NCBI GenBank assembly: GCA_027339055.1
Contig: DAHWRK010000005.1
Span: 1-42,756, forward strand
Reading direction: 5' to 3'
DNA length: 42,756 nucleotides
Source: Microcaldota archaeon
Lineage (GTDB): Archaea > Micrarchaeota > Micrarchaeia > Micrarchaeales > Micrarchaeaceae
The position numbers and the translations under genes are program-made. Below are positions 27,429-36,430 of the stretch, in pieces. The first letter of the stretch is position 1. Each line of letters starts with the position of its first letter. The notes under the pieces are model-generated. The model did not search any database, was not told the origin of the DNA, and saw only the letters and a list, made by a program, of their open reading frames with translations.

Positions 27429-29516
27429 GTGCGGCTTATCCGGTGCTTAACCTTGGAAGATGCTGTCATATCTGCAATAAAATCGCGCTTTGACGAATTC
27501 CTGGAAATGTATTACAGGGAGGAAATAGATGACATAATAGTTGCCTTTCCTGAAAAGCGCAGCCTGGCTGTCAGCATTGCCGATTTGGCCAAATTCGACC
27601 CTAACATGGCCAGCGAGCTAGTCAACAATCCCGATGTTGTAGTGCGCGCTGCGAACGAATCGCTCAAGTCCAAGCTTGCCGACGTGCAGCTAGGCATACA
27701 CGAGCCCCATGTCAGATTCTACGGCCTCACGATAAACAATCCCCTTGTCCAGGACGTCGGCTCGTCCTATATATCTAAGCTTATCGCTCTTGACGGCCTG
27801 ATAGTCAAAAGGTCCGAGATAAGCCCGAGGGTAAGGATAGGAGTATACGAATGCACCTTCTGCGGCGCAAGGCAGACCGTCCAGGCCGACAAGGATCCGG
27901 TCCCGGAGATATGCAGGGAGTGCAAGAGAAAATCGCTCAAACAGGTTCCGGAGGAATCACAGTTCATAAACCTGCAGAAGATAGCGGTCCAGGATCCCCT
28001 GGAAAAGCTAAGGGGCAACACTCCGACGTGGCAGCTTGAGGTATGGCTTGAGGACGATCTCGTCAATACTGTCATACCCGGAGACAGGATAGAGCTTACC
28101 GGGGTCTTAAGGATAAGGCCGCGAAAGAACCAGAGGGGCAAGACAGAGCAGAACCTATACACTATGTTTGTCGAATCGATTTCAATAACGCCCAAGCAGA
28201 AGGAGTTCGCAGAGCTTTCGATAACAGAAGAGGAAGTAAGGGAAATAAGGGAGCTTTCCAAGGATCCGCAGATATTCGATAAAATAAGCAAGTCGATAGC
28301 CTCGTCAATATACGGGCACGACGAAATAAAGCAGGCGGTAGCCCTGCAGCTCTTCGGAGGCACGATGGGCAAGACGCTGGTCGACGGAGGCATAATCAGG
28401 AGCGACATGCACATAATGCTCATAGGAGACCCTGGAAGCGCGAAGACGAGGATACTGCAATCAGTGTCGCAGCTTGTGCCAAAGGGCATATACGTAAGCG
28501 GAAAATCGGTAACCGGAGGCGGGCTCACCGCAGTTGCGGAAAGGGACGATTTCTCCGAAGGCGGCTGGACCCTGAAGGCTGGAGCGCTTGTTCTTGGCTC
28601 TGGCGGCATAGTATGCATAGACGAATTCGACAAGATAGGGCAAGACGACAAAGCAGCGCTGCACGAGGCACTCGAATCCCAGACAATAAGCGTAGCCAAG
28701 GCTGGCATAATAGCCACTTTCAGCGCAAGGGCCGCGGTTCTTGCAGCAGCAAATCCCAAATTCGGCAGATTCGATCCGCACCAGTATCCCGCCGAGCAGT
28801 TCGACATACCCCCTACGCTGCTTTCGAGGTTTGACCTGATATTCCCGATAACAGACGTCATGAACGAGGACACCGACCGAAACATAGCAAAGCACATACT
28901 TGTGCAGCATGAGGCAGCAGGGGCAAGGCTTGCAGACATAAAGGAATTCGAGCAAGTCGAAGAGCCTCCGATAAGCCATGACCTGCTCCGCAAGTACATA
29001 GCATATGCTAGGAAGCACATATCGCCAAGGCTGAGCCAGGAGGCAAGCGAGCACATACAAAAATACTACGTAGACCTAAGGAAGACCGGCATGAGGCAGG
29101 GAGCTGTTCCAATAACACCGAGGCAGATAGAGGGCCTTGTAAGGATGAGCGAGGCAAGCGCGAAGAGCAGGCTTTCAGAAGTAGTAGAAATATCCGATGC
29201 AGAGCTCGCAATAAACCTTAGCAGGTTCATGCTCAAGTCGCTTGCGCTAGACACTGGGGGCCGCATAGACATAGACACGATACTGACCGGCATGCCAAGG
29301 GAGAAAGTGGACCGCATGAACTCAATACTCAACATAATAAAGAAGCTCGAGCAGGAGGACAGCAACATAAAGATGCAGCGCGTCATAGAAGAGGCGGAAG
29401 CCTCAGGCATAGACTCCGCCACTGCAAGCAAATACCTATCGGAGCTTGAGCGCTCGGGAGACATATACAGGCCCAGGCAGGGAGTCATAAAGCTCGTCCA
29501 CCACGAGGCAGACTAA
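27429..29516 (+). CDS. mcm: MCM replicative helicase
   Basis: CTFCG...CREC zinc finger; Walker A GDPGSAKTRILQ, Walker B VCIDEFDK, arginine finger LLSRFDLIF. Non-ATG start (GTG at 27429 or TTG at 27453). Confidence 0.96.
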   Translation: MRLIRCLTLEDAVISAIKSRFDEFLEMYYREEIDDIIVAFPEKRSLAVSIADLAKFDPNMASELVNNPDVVVRAANESLKSKLADVQLGIHEPHVRFYGLTINNPLVQDVGSSYISKLIALDGLIVKRSEISPRVRIGVYECTFCGARQTVQADKDPVPEICRECKRKSLKQVPEESQFINLQKIAVQDPLEKLRGNTPTWQLEVWLEDDLVNTVIPGDRIELTGVLRIRPRKNQRGKTEQNLYTMFVESISITPKQKEFAELSITEEEVREIRELSKDPQIFDKISKSIASSIYGHDEIKQAVALQLFGGTMGKTLVDGGIIRSDMHIMLIGDPGSAKTRILQSVSQLVPKGIYVSGKSVTGGGLTAVAERDDFSEGGWTLKAGALVLGSGGIVCIDEFDKIGQDDKAALHEALESQTISVAKAGIIATFSARAAVLAAANPKFGRFDPHQYPAEQFDIPPTLLSRFDLIFPITDVMNEDTDRNIAKHILVQHEAAGARLADIKEFEQVEEPPISHDLLRKYIAYARKHISPRLSQEASEHIQKYYVDLRKTGMRQGAVPITPRQIEGLVRMSEASAKSRLSEVVEISDAELAINLSRFMLKSLALDTGGRIDIDTILTGMPREKVDRMNSILNIIKKLEQEDSNIKMQRVIEEAEASGIDSATASKYLSELERSGDIYRPRQGVIKLVHHEAD

Positions 29517-29525
29517 GGTGTATCG

Positions 29526-30497
29526 TTGGAGAAGAGGCTCATCGAAAACAGGCAATTGGTAGGAATACTTACGATGTTCATGCTCGTGCAGTTTGCAGGC
29601 ATAGCACTGGCAACTCTGTGGTTCAACGGTGCGACATACCAGCAGATAACGAGCTCGCAGATCGTGAGCGGGCCTTCAAACGTGCTGCTTCTCCTCGCAT
29701 ACATAATATTCCTGGCAGCGGTAATGATACTTATATTCAGGTTCTACCACGGTGCCAAGCTTTTCAGGGTCATAGAGGGAGTGGTAATATTCATAGCCTC
29801 TTTCTACGTGTTCCTAGTCATCATAGCATACCTTACCCAGAGCTCCAACATCGCGACGATAGGGGCCGCAATAATGGCAATACTGCTTGTAGCTGCAAAG
29901 AACAAATGGGTAAGGCTCAAGAATGTCGCGGCCATAATCGCGAGCATAGGCGTTGGGGCCGTCCTTGGATTTGGCTTCAGCTTTATAGCTGCGATAGCAT
30001 TCATGGGGCTTCTCGCAATATACGACTTCGTTGCTGTTTTTATAACAAAGCACATGATAACGCTTGCAAACGTGGTGGCCGACAACAATCTTGCGTTCAT
30101 GGTAGACATGAACGAGGTTGAAGCCGTGCCAAAATCCAACTTCAGCAAGAAGGAGCTTTCCGAATACAACAATTACGTGAAATCTTCCGGCCAGAGGGGA
30201 AAGAAAATACTTTCGGTAATGAAGAAAACTGGCAGCATGGGCCTGGTGCCGATATCGGCAAACGTGGCCCTGGGCACCGGAGACCTTGCAATACCGCTTA
30301 TGGTTGCAGTATCAGCATACAAGCTTACCCTGAGCTTCGTTCCGAGCTTTTTCATAGCCCTGGGTGCGGTTCTCGGGCTTATACTTACGATGTTCATACT
30401 CAGGAAGTACAAGCGCGCGCTTCCCGCAATACCTCCACTATTCCTTGGCGTCCTTATAGGATTTGCCCTTTACTACCTCGTCTACTACGTCATTTAA
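29526..30497 (+). CDS. presenilin/signal-peptide-peptidase-like GxGD intramembrane aspartyl protease
   Basis: TTG start; multi-TM with LLAIYDFVAVF (YD) and ALGTGDLAIPL (GxGD) plus PALP-like RALPAIPP near the C-terminus. Confidence 0.88.
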   Translation: MEKRLIENRQLVGILTMFMLVQFAGIALATLWFNGATYQQITSSQIVSGPSNVLLLLAYIIFLAAVMILIFRFYHGAKLFRVIEGVVIFIASFYVFLVIIAYLTQSSNIATIGAAIMAILLVAAKNKWVRLKNVAAIIASIGVGAVLGFGFSFIAAIAFMGLLAIYDFVAVFITKHMITLANVVADNNLAFMVDMNEVEAVPKSNFSKKELSEYNNYVKSSGQRGKKILSVMKKTGSMGLVPISANVALGTGDLAIPLMVAVSAYKLTLSFVPSFFIALGAVLGLILTMFILRKYKRALPAIPPLFLGVLIGFALYYLVYYVI

Positions 30498-32300
30498 GTC
30501 CCAGAAGAACCTTATGGACTTTATGTAATCCTTGGATTCAGCAATTTCTATGCTATTCGATATCGCCGCTTTGTACATGCGCCACGAATACCTCTTGTCC
30601 ATGAAAACAAGCACCGCTCTGTCCTTTTCGCTGCGCACCGCTCTTCCGGCCGCCTGGACCGCTTTTACCACCGCAGGTATTATGTATGCGTAGTCCATCC
30701 CCTTTCCGTCGAACCTTTTGTCCAGGTAAGCAATTCTGGCCTTTAACTCGAGGTCAGGAACTGTGAGCGGTATTCCGACTATCACTATCCCCTTGATCGA
30801 ATTGTTCTTGTAATCCACGCCTTCGCTAAGGCTTCCCCCCATTACTGCCATAAGCGTAGCTCCGTCGTCTTCCATAAAACGCTTCAGCAGCGGCTCGATT
30901 GCCGAGCTCTGCATGTCGCGCCTTTGCATGTATCTTTTATCTACGTTGACGTGCCTTGACACGCCGTCCAGCACCGTAAAGCTCGGAAAGAAAACCGCGA
31001 GGTTGCCCGGCATGTTCTTGCGTATCTCCTCTATCTTCCTCGCCATCATCATGTACTGCTCGTTGGATCTCTGCGAGAACTTTGTGGTGAAATTCTCGTC
31101 AATGAAAGCGATCTTGTTTGGCTTTGGAAAAGGAGACGCGTAGCTTCGCACCTCGGAATTCGCAAGCCCGAACATGTCCGCATACATCTTGACCGGCTCC
31201 ATCGTAGCGCTCATAAAAACGTTGGCGTAAGCTTCCTGCAGTATCGGCAGCGCCCTGTCCGGATACAGGCAGCTTACGTTGAGCCTTATCCTTCCGTTCC
31301 TGTTGACTACGATTTTGGCCGATGAATCATCCGCATCCAGAAAGCCCTTCAGAAACTTTGCCACGTGAAGTATTGCTGATCTCTTTGCATTCTTGGCCTG
31401 TATGTATTCAAGCCCTGCTTTTTCAAGCGAATCCACGAGCTTTTCGTATTCGCTTTCCATAAATTCGGTCATGTCCTCCTTCTCCACGAAAGCCTCTGGC
31501 ATTTTGGCTCCGAGCTTTTTTGCAGCTAACTTCTTTATCGCAAACTTGAGGTAATCGAGGTCTATGCTGCTGTTTATCGCTTTGAGCTCCCTCTCTGCAG
31601 CGTCTATGCCCAATTCGGATATGGAAGTGCTGAAGTAGGCGCTAGCTATGTTTATCAGGTTGTGCGCTTCGTCCCATATTATTATGGCGTTTTCTATGCT
31701 GTGGCCTATCTTTTTGAGAAAAGTGCCCCTGTTGTAAGGATTTAGCAGGTGCGAATACCCTGCTATTATGACCCTGCAGCTCTTTGCGTATTTTGTCGCT
31801 ATCTCGTATGCGCATACTCCCTTGCCGTACGAGTAATCAAGCAGAGCGTTGTGCCCGCTTTCTATGGATTCGGACAATCTGGCTTCATTTATTCCGAAGT
31901 TTTTCGAGTTTGAAAAGTAAGCGCATTTGCCTGACTTGACAATGCTTTCGCATGCGCTGTAGAAGGCGTCGCTCTCTATCGCATTGACTTTGTCGTTTAT
32001 GCATATGTTGCGCTTTCCAACTATGTCTGCAAAGCTGAAATCAAGTCCGAATCTCTTTTTTATTCCCAAAACGGCTTCCATCGCTATCTTGTGCTGCGAT
32101 ATCTTCGGCGTAAGGAAGAAAACGTCAAGCCCGTTCTTCAGCGCGAACGTGAGAGCAGCTCCAAGAGACGCGTCGGTCTTGCCTATCCCTGTGGGTGCGT
32201 TTACGAATATGTCGCGCCTCTGTTCAAGCGCGGAATAAACGTCGCCTATCATGGCTTCCTGGTTGGGCCTAGGCCTGTCAAACCTGAATAAATAGTCCAT
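30438..32300 (-). CDS. xpd: XPD/Rad3-family DNA helicase
   Basis: APTGIGKTDASLG Walker A, IIWDEAHNLI DEAH box, four Cys (C-x-n-C...SGKCAYF...KGVCAYE/KSCR) in FeS-domain positions, QAAGRAVRSEKDRAVLVFMDKRY. Confidence 0.9.
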   Translation of the reverse strand: MDYLFRFDRPRPNQEAMIGDVYSALEQRRDIFVNAPTGIGKTDASLGAALTFALKNGLDVFFLTPKISQHKIAMEAVLGIKKRFGLDFSFADIVGKRNICINDKVNAIESDAFYSACESIVKSGKCAYFSNSKNFGINEARLSESIESGHNALLDYSYGKGVCAYEIATKYAKSCRVIIAGYSHLLNPYNRGTFLKKIGHSIENAIIIWDEAHNLINIASAYFSTSISELGIDAAERELKAINSSIDLDYLKFAIKKLAAKKLGAKMPEAFVEKEDMTEFMESEYEKLVDSLEKAGLEYIQAKNAKRSAILHVAKFLKGFLDADDSSAKIVVNRNGRIRLNVSCLYPDRALPILQEAYANVFMSATMEPVKMYADMFGLANSEVRSYASPFPKPNKIAFIDENFTTKFSQRSNEQYMMMARKIEEIRKNMPGNLAVFFPSFTVLDGVSRHVNVDKRYMQRRDMQSSAIEPLLKRFMEDDGATLMAVMGGSLSEGVDYKNNSIKGIVIVGIPLTVPDLELKARIAYLDKRFDGKGMDYAYIIPAVVKAVQAAGRAVRSEKDRAVLVFMDKRYSWRMYKAAISNSIEIAESKDYIKSIRFFWDLNDVVDEVVKGKSYKDAKE

Positions 32301-32500
32301 AATTTATCTTCTCATGGAAGGGATATAAACTTGAGCGTTTTACATATCGCCTTTTTTATCCATGCGCTGCAATAAGCGCAATGCCTTCTGGAAAATGCAT
32401 GAACTTATATAATTCTTAATTGTGCATAAGATACATACAAACAGCAATACATGCATAGAACAGCAGCAAAATTAAATTACCATGCCTTTAAGCTTTAAAT

Positions 32501-33484
32501 GTGGTACTGATGCCGGATAATCAAATAAATAAGTCAAATCACGCAATCCTGGCATATTCGGCCCTTTTCGCTGGATTCATAGCGATGCTTTCGGACTTCT
32601 ACTACATGCAAATCCTGTCCTATTCTGTGGGCCTGATAAAAGGCATAACTTCTATAATAACGGAATACAACATTACCCCGTCCGGCGCTCTCCTCGCATC
32701 GCTGTCAGAATCTTCTGCAGTAGTCATAGCAGTACACATCACATACGTGATGCTGCCATTTGCATTGATAATGTTCGCAATAGGCGCGATATGGCTATTG
32801 GGAAAGCAAAGCTATAGGGTGCTTGGCATCGGCCTTATCTTCTCTTCTGTTGTGTTCGGGATGCTGCTCGGGGTGTTAAACACAGACTTCTACCTCGGTC
32901 CGATACGGGGCCTTGGCCCGTTCCTGGGCGTTGCTCTTGGGATAATAGCTGGCTCTCTAGAGCTTTCATATTCAAGCAGGAGGCATTCTATGCATTCAGC
33001 ACGCCCGATAAGCATAAACCCGGATACACCGTATTCCAACATGTTAGTGCTCTCTAGGAAGTTCTTTGCAAAGCTCTCAGGAGACATGAGCATACTCGAC
33101 ATGCACTTTGACAACAAGGCAGTGGAAAACCTTCTTCTGCTGCTGAACGGCAACGAGCAGGGCCACGGCTTGATAAGGGTGCTGACAAGCGCAAACAGGC
33201 TTGGTTCCCACTTTGAAAGGAGCTATTTCGATTTCAAGGAGGAGTTGTCCAACAAGGGAGTTTCACTAGAGCTCAGGGTTATGTCGGATACGGACGCGCA
33301 GCAGCAGCACGAAAGACTTATAATAGACTCGCAGAGTGCGTACAAGATACCTCCAATAAACATAATAAACAAGAAGAGCGAGCACATAGTCTCGATAAAC
33401 AGGTCCGAGGCTCTTTCCAGATTCGAAGAGATATGGCAGCGCTCAACAAAATACGAGAACTACAACAAAAAACCTCAAAAATAA
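32501..33484 (+). CDS. multi-TM hypothetical membrane protein with cytosolic C-terminal domain
   Basis: About four hydrophobic helices in the first 170 aa, then a charged domain; the start may be ATG at 32510. Confidence 0.65.
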   Translation: MVLMPDNQINKSNHAILAYSALFAGFIAMLSDFYYMQILSYSVGLIKGITSIITEYNITPSGALLASLSESSAVVIAVHITYVMLPFALIMFAIGAIWLLGKQSYRVLGIGLIFSSVVFGMLLGVLNTDFYLGPIRGLGPFLGVALGIIAGSLELSYSSRRHSMHSARPISINPDTPYSNMLVLSRKFFAKLSGDMSILDMHFDNKAVENLLLLLNGNEQGHGLIRVLTSANRLGSHFERSYFDFKEELSNKGVSLELRVMSDTDAQQQHERLIIDSQSAYKIPPINIINKKSEHIVSINRSEALSRFEEIWQRSTKYENYNKKPQK

Positions 33485-33596
33485 AAACAAAAATAAAAAC
33501 AAACCGCAAGCTTTATTACGATTGGCTTTCCTAAAAAGTAAAGGGCTGTAATTTTAAGGCGATCGCACTTTTCGATGCCCAAAATGAACAAAGGTA

Positions 33597-35441
33597 ATGA
33601 ATATGGGGATGCAAAACCGCGCAATGCTTCTGGCAATACTGCCAATACTGCTGGCAACGATGTCTTTTGCCGGCTTCGTAGGGAACGCAACGATACATGC
33701 GCCAGCGGTAATATTGCAGACAAACAACGGCACCCTTACCATAATAAAATTAAATGTGACTACGGGAACAGGCACAGTAAACATAACCGGGCCTTTGAGC
33801 GTGGGCCAATCTACAATAAATTCATCTGAGGCTGCAGCCATTGTCGCATCTTCGAAGCTTGGGCTCAACTACAAGAATTACAATTTCCACTACCAAATAA
33901 ATGACAACTTTGCCAACGTATCCGGTCCGAGCGCCGGAACGGCTATGACCCTTCTTGCGCTTTCCGCTCTTTCGCACAAAAGCCTGCTAGACAATTTTAC
34001 TGTTACCGGAGTAATAAACTATAACGGCACGATAGGCGAAATAGGCGGAGTATACGACAAGATAGAAGCCGCAAAATCGCACGGGATGAGCTTCATAATG
34101 GTTCCATTCGCAGGAAACAATTCGCTGGAAACCGAAATATACTACCTTGCTTCAAGGTATTTTGGCATGCGTGTCATCCCGATAAATAATGTAAGCCAGG
34201 CGTTCTTGTATGCCACTGGCAGCGTTCCAGTTTCTGGCTTAAATGTCAGCTTCAACGTTTCGGACAATTACGACATATCCGGAATACCACAGGCAAATCT
34301 CTCATGCTCTAACCAGTGCAACCAAACCGCATTGGCAGAGCTTGCAAGTTTTACTCTAAATTTCACCAATGCTTCAATAGGCAATGTCTCGGCTTTCAGC
34401 AGGTTCGCTCCAATAGCCAGAAACCTGTCCATAAACGCGTTGGAAGCATCGCAGCTGGCACAGAAGGGCTACTACTACACCTCTGCTGACGTTGCATTCA
34501 TAGATTTCATAAACAGCTTTATGTTCCAGAATCCAAACCTGAGCATATCGCGCGGACAGGCTCTGCTGAATTCTGTGAGCTACTACTGTAGCTCCATGAA
34601 TCCTCCGCAGCTCACCCGTTCAAATTATAACGACGTGCTAAATGGGGAGCTTAGGCAACTCTGGGGAAACGTCACAATAAACGCGCTGCTCAGCCAGTAC
34701 AATTCGACCGCAATAGACTCGGACGGGGTTCTCAGGAACGTATACTCTGCAGCGGAGGCATACGCGTGGTGCAAGGCTGCCGGCCAGATATACTCCGAAA
34801 GCTCGCCTTCTGGCAGCTATCAGGCAGTCAACGTTAGCAACCAGCTAAAGCTCGTTGCCCAGTCTGCAATATCCTCTGCATTGTCATCTCCCTATTCGTC
34901 TTCGGTTCCGAGCGTTTATATAATAGGGGCAAAGGCTGCATTGGACCAGGGAAACTACGCACTTGCGCTCCTTGATTCCGATTACATAGTATCAGACGAG
35001 CACAGCATACCGTCAAACGTTTCGGAAGGTGGAACATACAACGCCACAGCCTCTCTTATAAATTCGTCGCGCTTCGGCGCGTGGGCCACGCAGTTTGCCG
35101 ATGAAGCGCTTTTCTACATGAACGAATCGTCGCTCGTGTCCCAGCAGAGATCTGCTTCCATGCTTTCCAGCGGCTATTTCGCCGCGCTCCTCGGCAGCAA
35201 AATTAGCAATTCTACGAAGGAGATATACGGCATGCTAACTACTGTCCCGGTATCAAAGCCATCGACTGCCCAGCCATCGACCCCAAGCCATGTCCTGCCG
35301 CCAACGATAAATATAATAATTATTCTGCTGCTAATCATAATCGCGCTTTTGCTTGCAACTCTGGTGGTTGCATTCATTACTCTCAGCGAGCTCAGGAACG
35401 AGCTGAGAGGCAGAAATCAAAGAGGCAAGCGTGCAAGGTGA
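33597..35441 (+). CDS. membrane-anchored Lon-type (S16) serine protease domain protein without an ATPase domain
   Basis: Signal-like N-terminus; NVSGPSAGTAMTLLALSAL (catalytic Ser) and GVINYNGTIGEIGGVYDKIEAAK (catalytic Lys); C-terminal TM. Confidence 0.85.
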   Translation: MNMGMQNRAMLLAILPILLATMSFAGFVGNATIHAPAVILQTNNGTLTIIKLNVTTGTGTVNITGPLSVGQSTINSSEAAAIVASSKLGLNYKNYNFHYQINDNFANVSGPSAGTAMTLLALSALSHKSLLDNFTVTGVINYNGTIGEIGGVYDKIEAAKSHGMSFIMVPFAGNNSLETEIYYLASRYFGMRVIPINNVSQAFLYATGSVPVSGLNVSFNVSDNYDISGIPQANLSCSNQCNQTALAELASFTLNFTNASIGNVSAFSRFAPIARNLSINALEASQLAQKGYYYTSADVAFIDFINSFMFQNPNLSISRGQALLNSVSYYCSSMNPPQLTRSNYNDVLNGELRQLWGNVTINALLSQYNSTAIDSDGVLRNVYSAAEAYAWCKAAGQIYSESSPSGSYQAVNVSNQLKLVAQSAISSALSSPYSSSVPSVYIIGAKAALDQGNYALALLDSDYIVSDEHSIPSNVSEGGTYNATASLINSSRFGAWATQFADEALFYMNESSLVSQQRSASMLSSGYFAALLGSKISNSTKEIYGMLTTVPVSKPSTAQPSTPSHVLPPTINIIIILLLIIIALLLATLVVAFITLSELRNELRGRNQRGKRAR

Positions 35442-35447
35442 CAATTT

Positions 35448-35618
35448 ATGGCAAACGATTTACCAGGAAAAGTGTGCGTTTCATGCGGCAGGCTTACCCA
35501 TGAATACAGCGAATTCAAGTGCCCGAGCTGCGGGGAGACAAACATAGTCAGATGCTCCCACTGCAGGGAGATAGCCAATACATACAAATGCAGCAACTGC
35601 GGATTCGAGGGACCATAA
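35448..35618 (+). CDS. zinc-ribbon RNA-binding-type small protein (56 aa, absent from ORF track)
   Basis: MANDLPGKVCVSCGRLTHEYSEFKCPSCGETNIVRCSHCREIANTYKCSNCGFEGP*: four CxxC pairs; stop overlaps the aEF1-beta ATG (TAATG). Confidence 0.9.
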   Translation: MANDLPGKVCVSCGRLTHEYSEFKCPSCGETNIVRCSHCREIANTYKCSNCGFEGP

Positions 35619-35866
35619 TGGCAAAAGTAGGAGTAGTATTCAACGTATATGCAGAGGAAGGCAAGTTCGACGAGGTTTCCCAAAGCATAAAAGCGAGCCT
35701 CAGCCCGGCAAGCATGGATTCGCAGGAGGTTGCTTTCGGCATAAAGGTGCTCAAGGTGTTCTTCACATTCGACGACGATAAGAACAGCTCTTCAAAGATT
35801 GAGGAGCAGCTAAAGGCAATATCCGGAGTTAGCCAGGTAGACGTTTCTGAGGAAAGCCTTATATAA
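35618..35866 (+). CDS. ef1b: translation elongation factor 1-beta
   Basis: MAKVGVVFNVYAEEG...VAFGIKVLKVFFTFDDDKNSSSKIEEQLKAISGVSQVDV. Confidence 0.9.
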   Translation: MAKVGVVFNVYAEEGKFDEVSQSIKASLSPASMDSQEVAFGIKVLKVFFTFDDDKNSSSKIEEQLKAISGVSQVDVSEESLI

Positions 35867-35972
35867 GGCGTTCTTGTCCTAAGAGCAATGCATTTGCTTA
35901 GTGTCGATTCTAGACAAAATGCTTAATATACGGAGCAATGCTCATTATAATTACGAGCGGAGCGGTGCTTAA

Positions 35973-36329
35973 ATGTTCAAGAGCATACCAACATTTGATA
36001 TTGATAACAAGTCAAGGCTGGTAACGCAGCTGCCTCTACCTGTCCAGAGCGACGAACAAGCGTTATCCGCCAGGGAAGCAGTAAGGAAGATTGCCGAAGA
36101 TGTACTGGGCGGAATTCCCAAAGCTAGGATCTCTGTAAGCAACGACGTTTCAGATCCGTCTAGCTTGGTAAGGGTCGACAAGTATGAATTTCTAATAAAC
36201 AGCCTAAGCGAAGGGCGCAGAACCCTTACAATACGGGCACACTGTGAAGACCCATACAATCCAAAGGAAATTAATGAATTCGTTTCAGTAATGGAAGCGG
36301 CAAAGAATTACCTTGAAGCGGAAGGATGA
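35973..36329 (+). CDS. hypothetical protein (118 aa)
   Basis: Intact ORF between aEF1-beta and rad50. Confidence 0.6.
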   Translation: MFKSIPTFDIDNKSRLVTQLPLPVQSDEQALSAREAVRKIAEDVLGGIPKARISVSNDVSDPSSLVRVDKYEFLINSLSEGRRTLTIRAHCEDPYNPKEINEFVSVMEAAKNYLEAEG

Positions 36330-36430
36330 GCCATGTTGCCCGCCATCACAAAGCTTGGCTGTGCTTCCAACGTTTTTTGCACATTCCATAAAAACCTTAA
36401 ATTCTAATCCTAGTTGTCAGGGTTGCATGC

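Noticed and set aside
27767-29056. 429 aa minus-strand ORF inside mcm
   Set aside because: Exactly antisense to the strongly supported MCM gene, Ser/Cys-rich low-similarity translation; a codon-bias artefact.
25677-29516. Inteins in metG or mcm
   Set aside because: Both proteins have uninterrupted lengths and continuous catalytic motifs.
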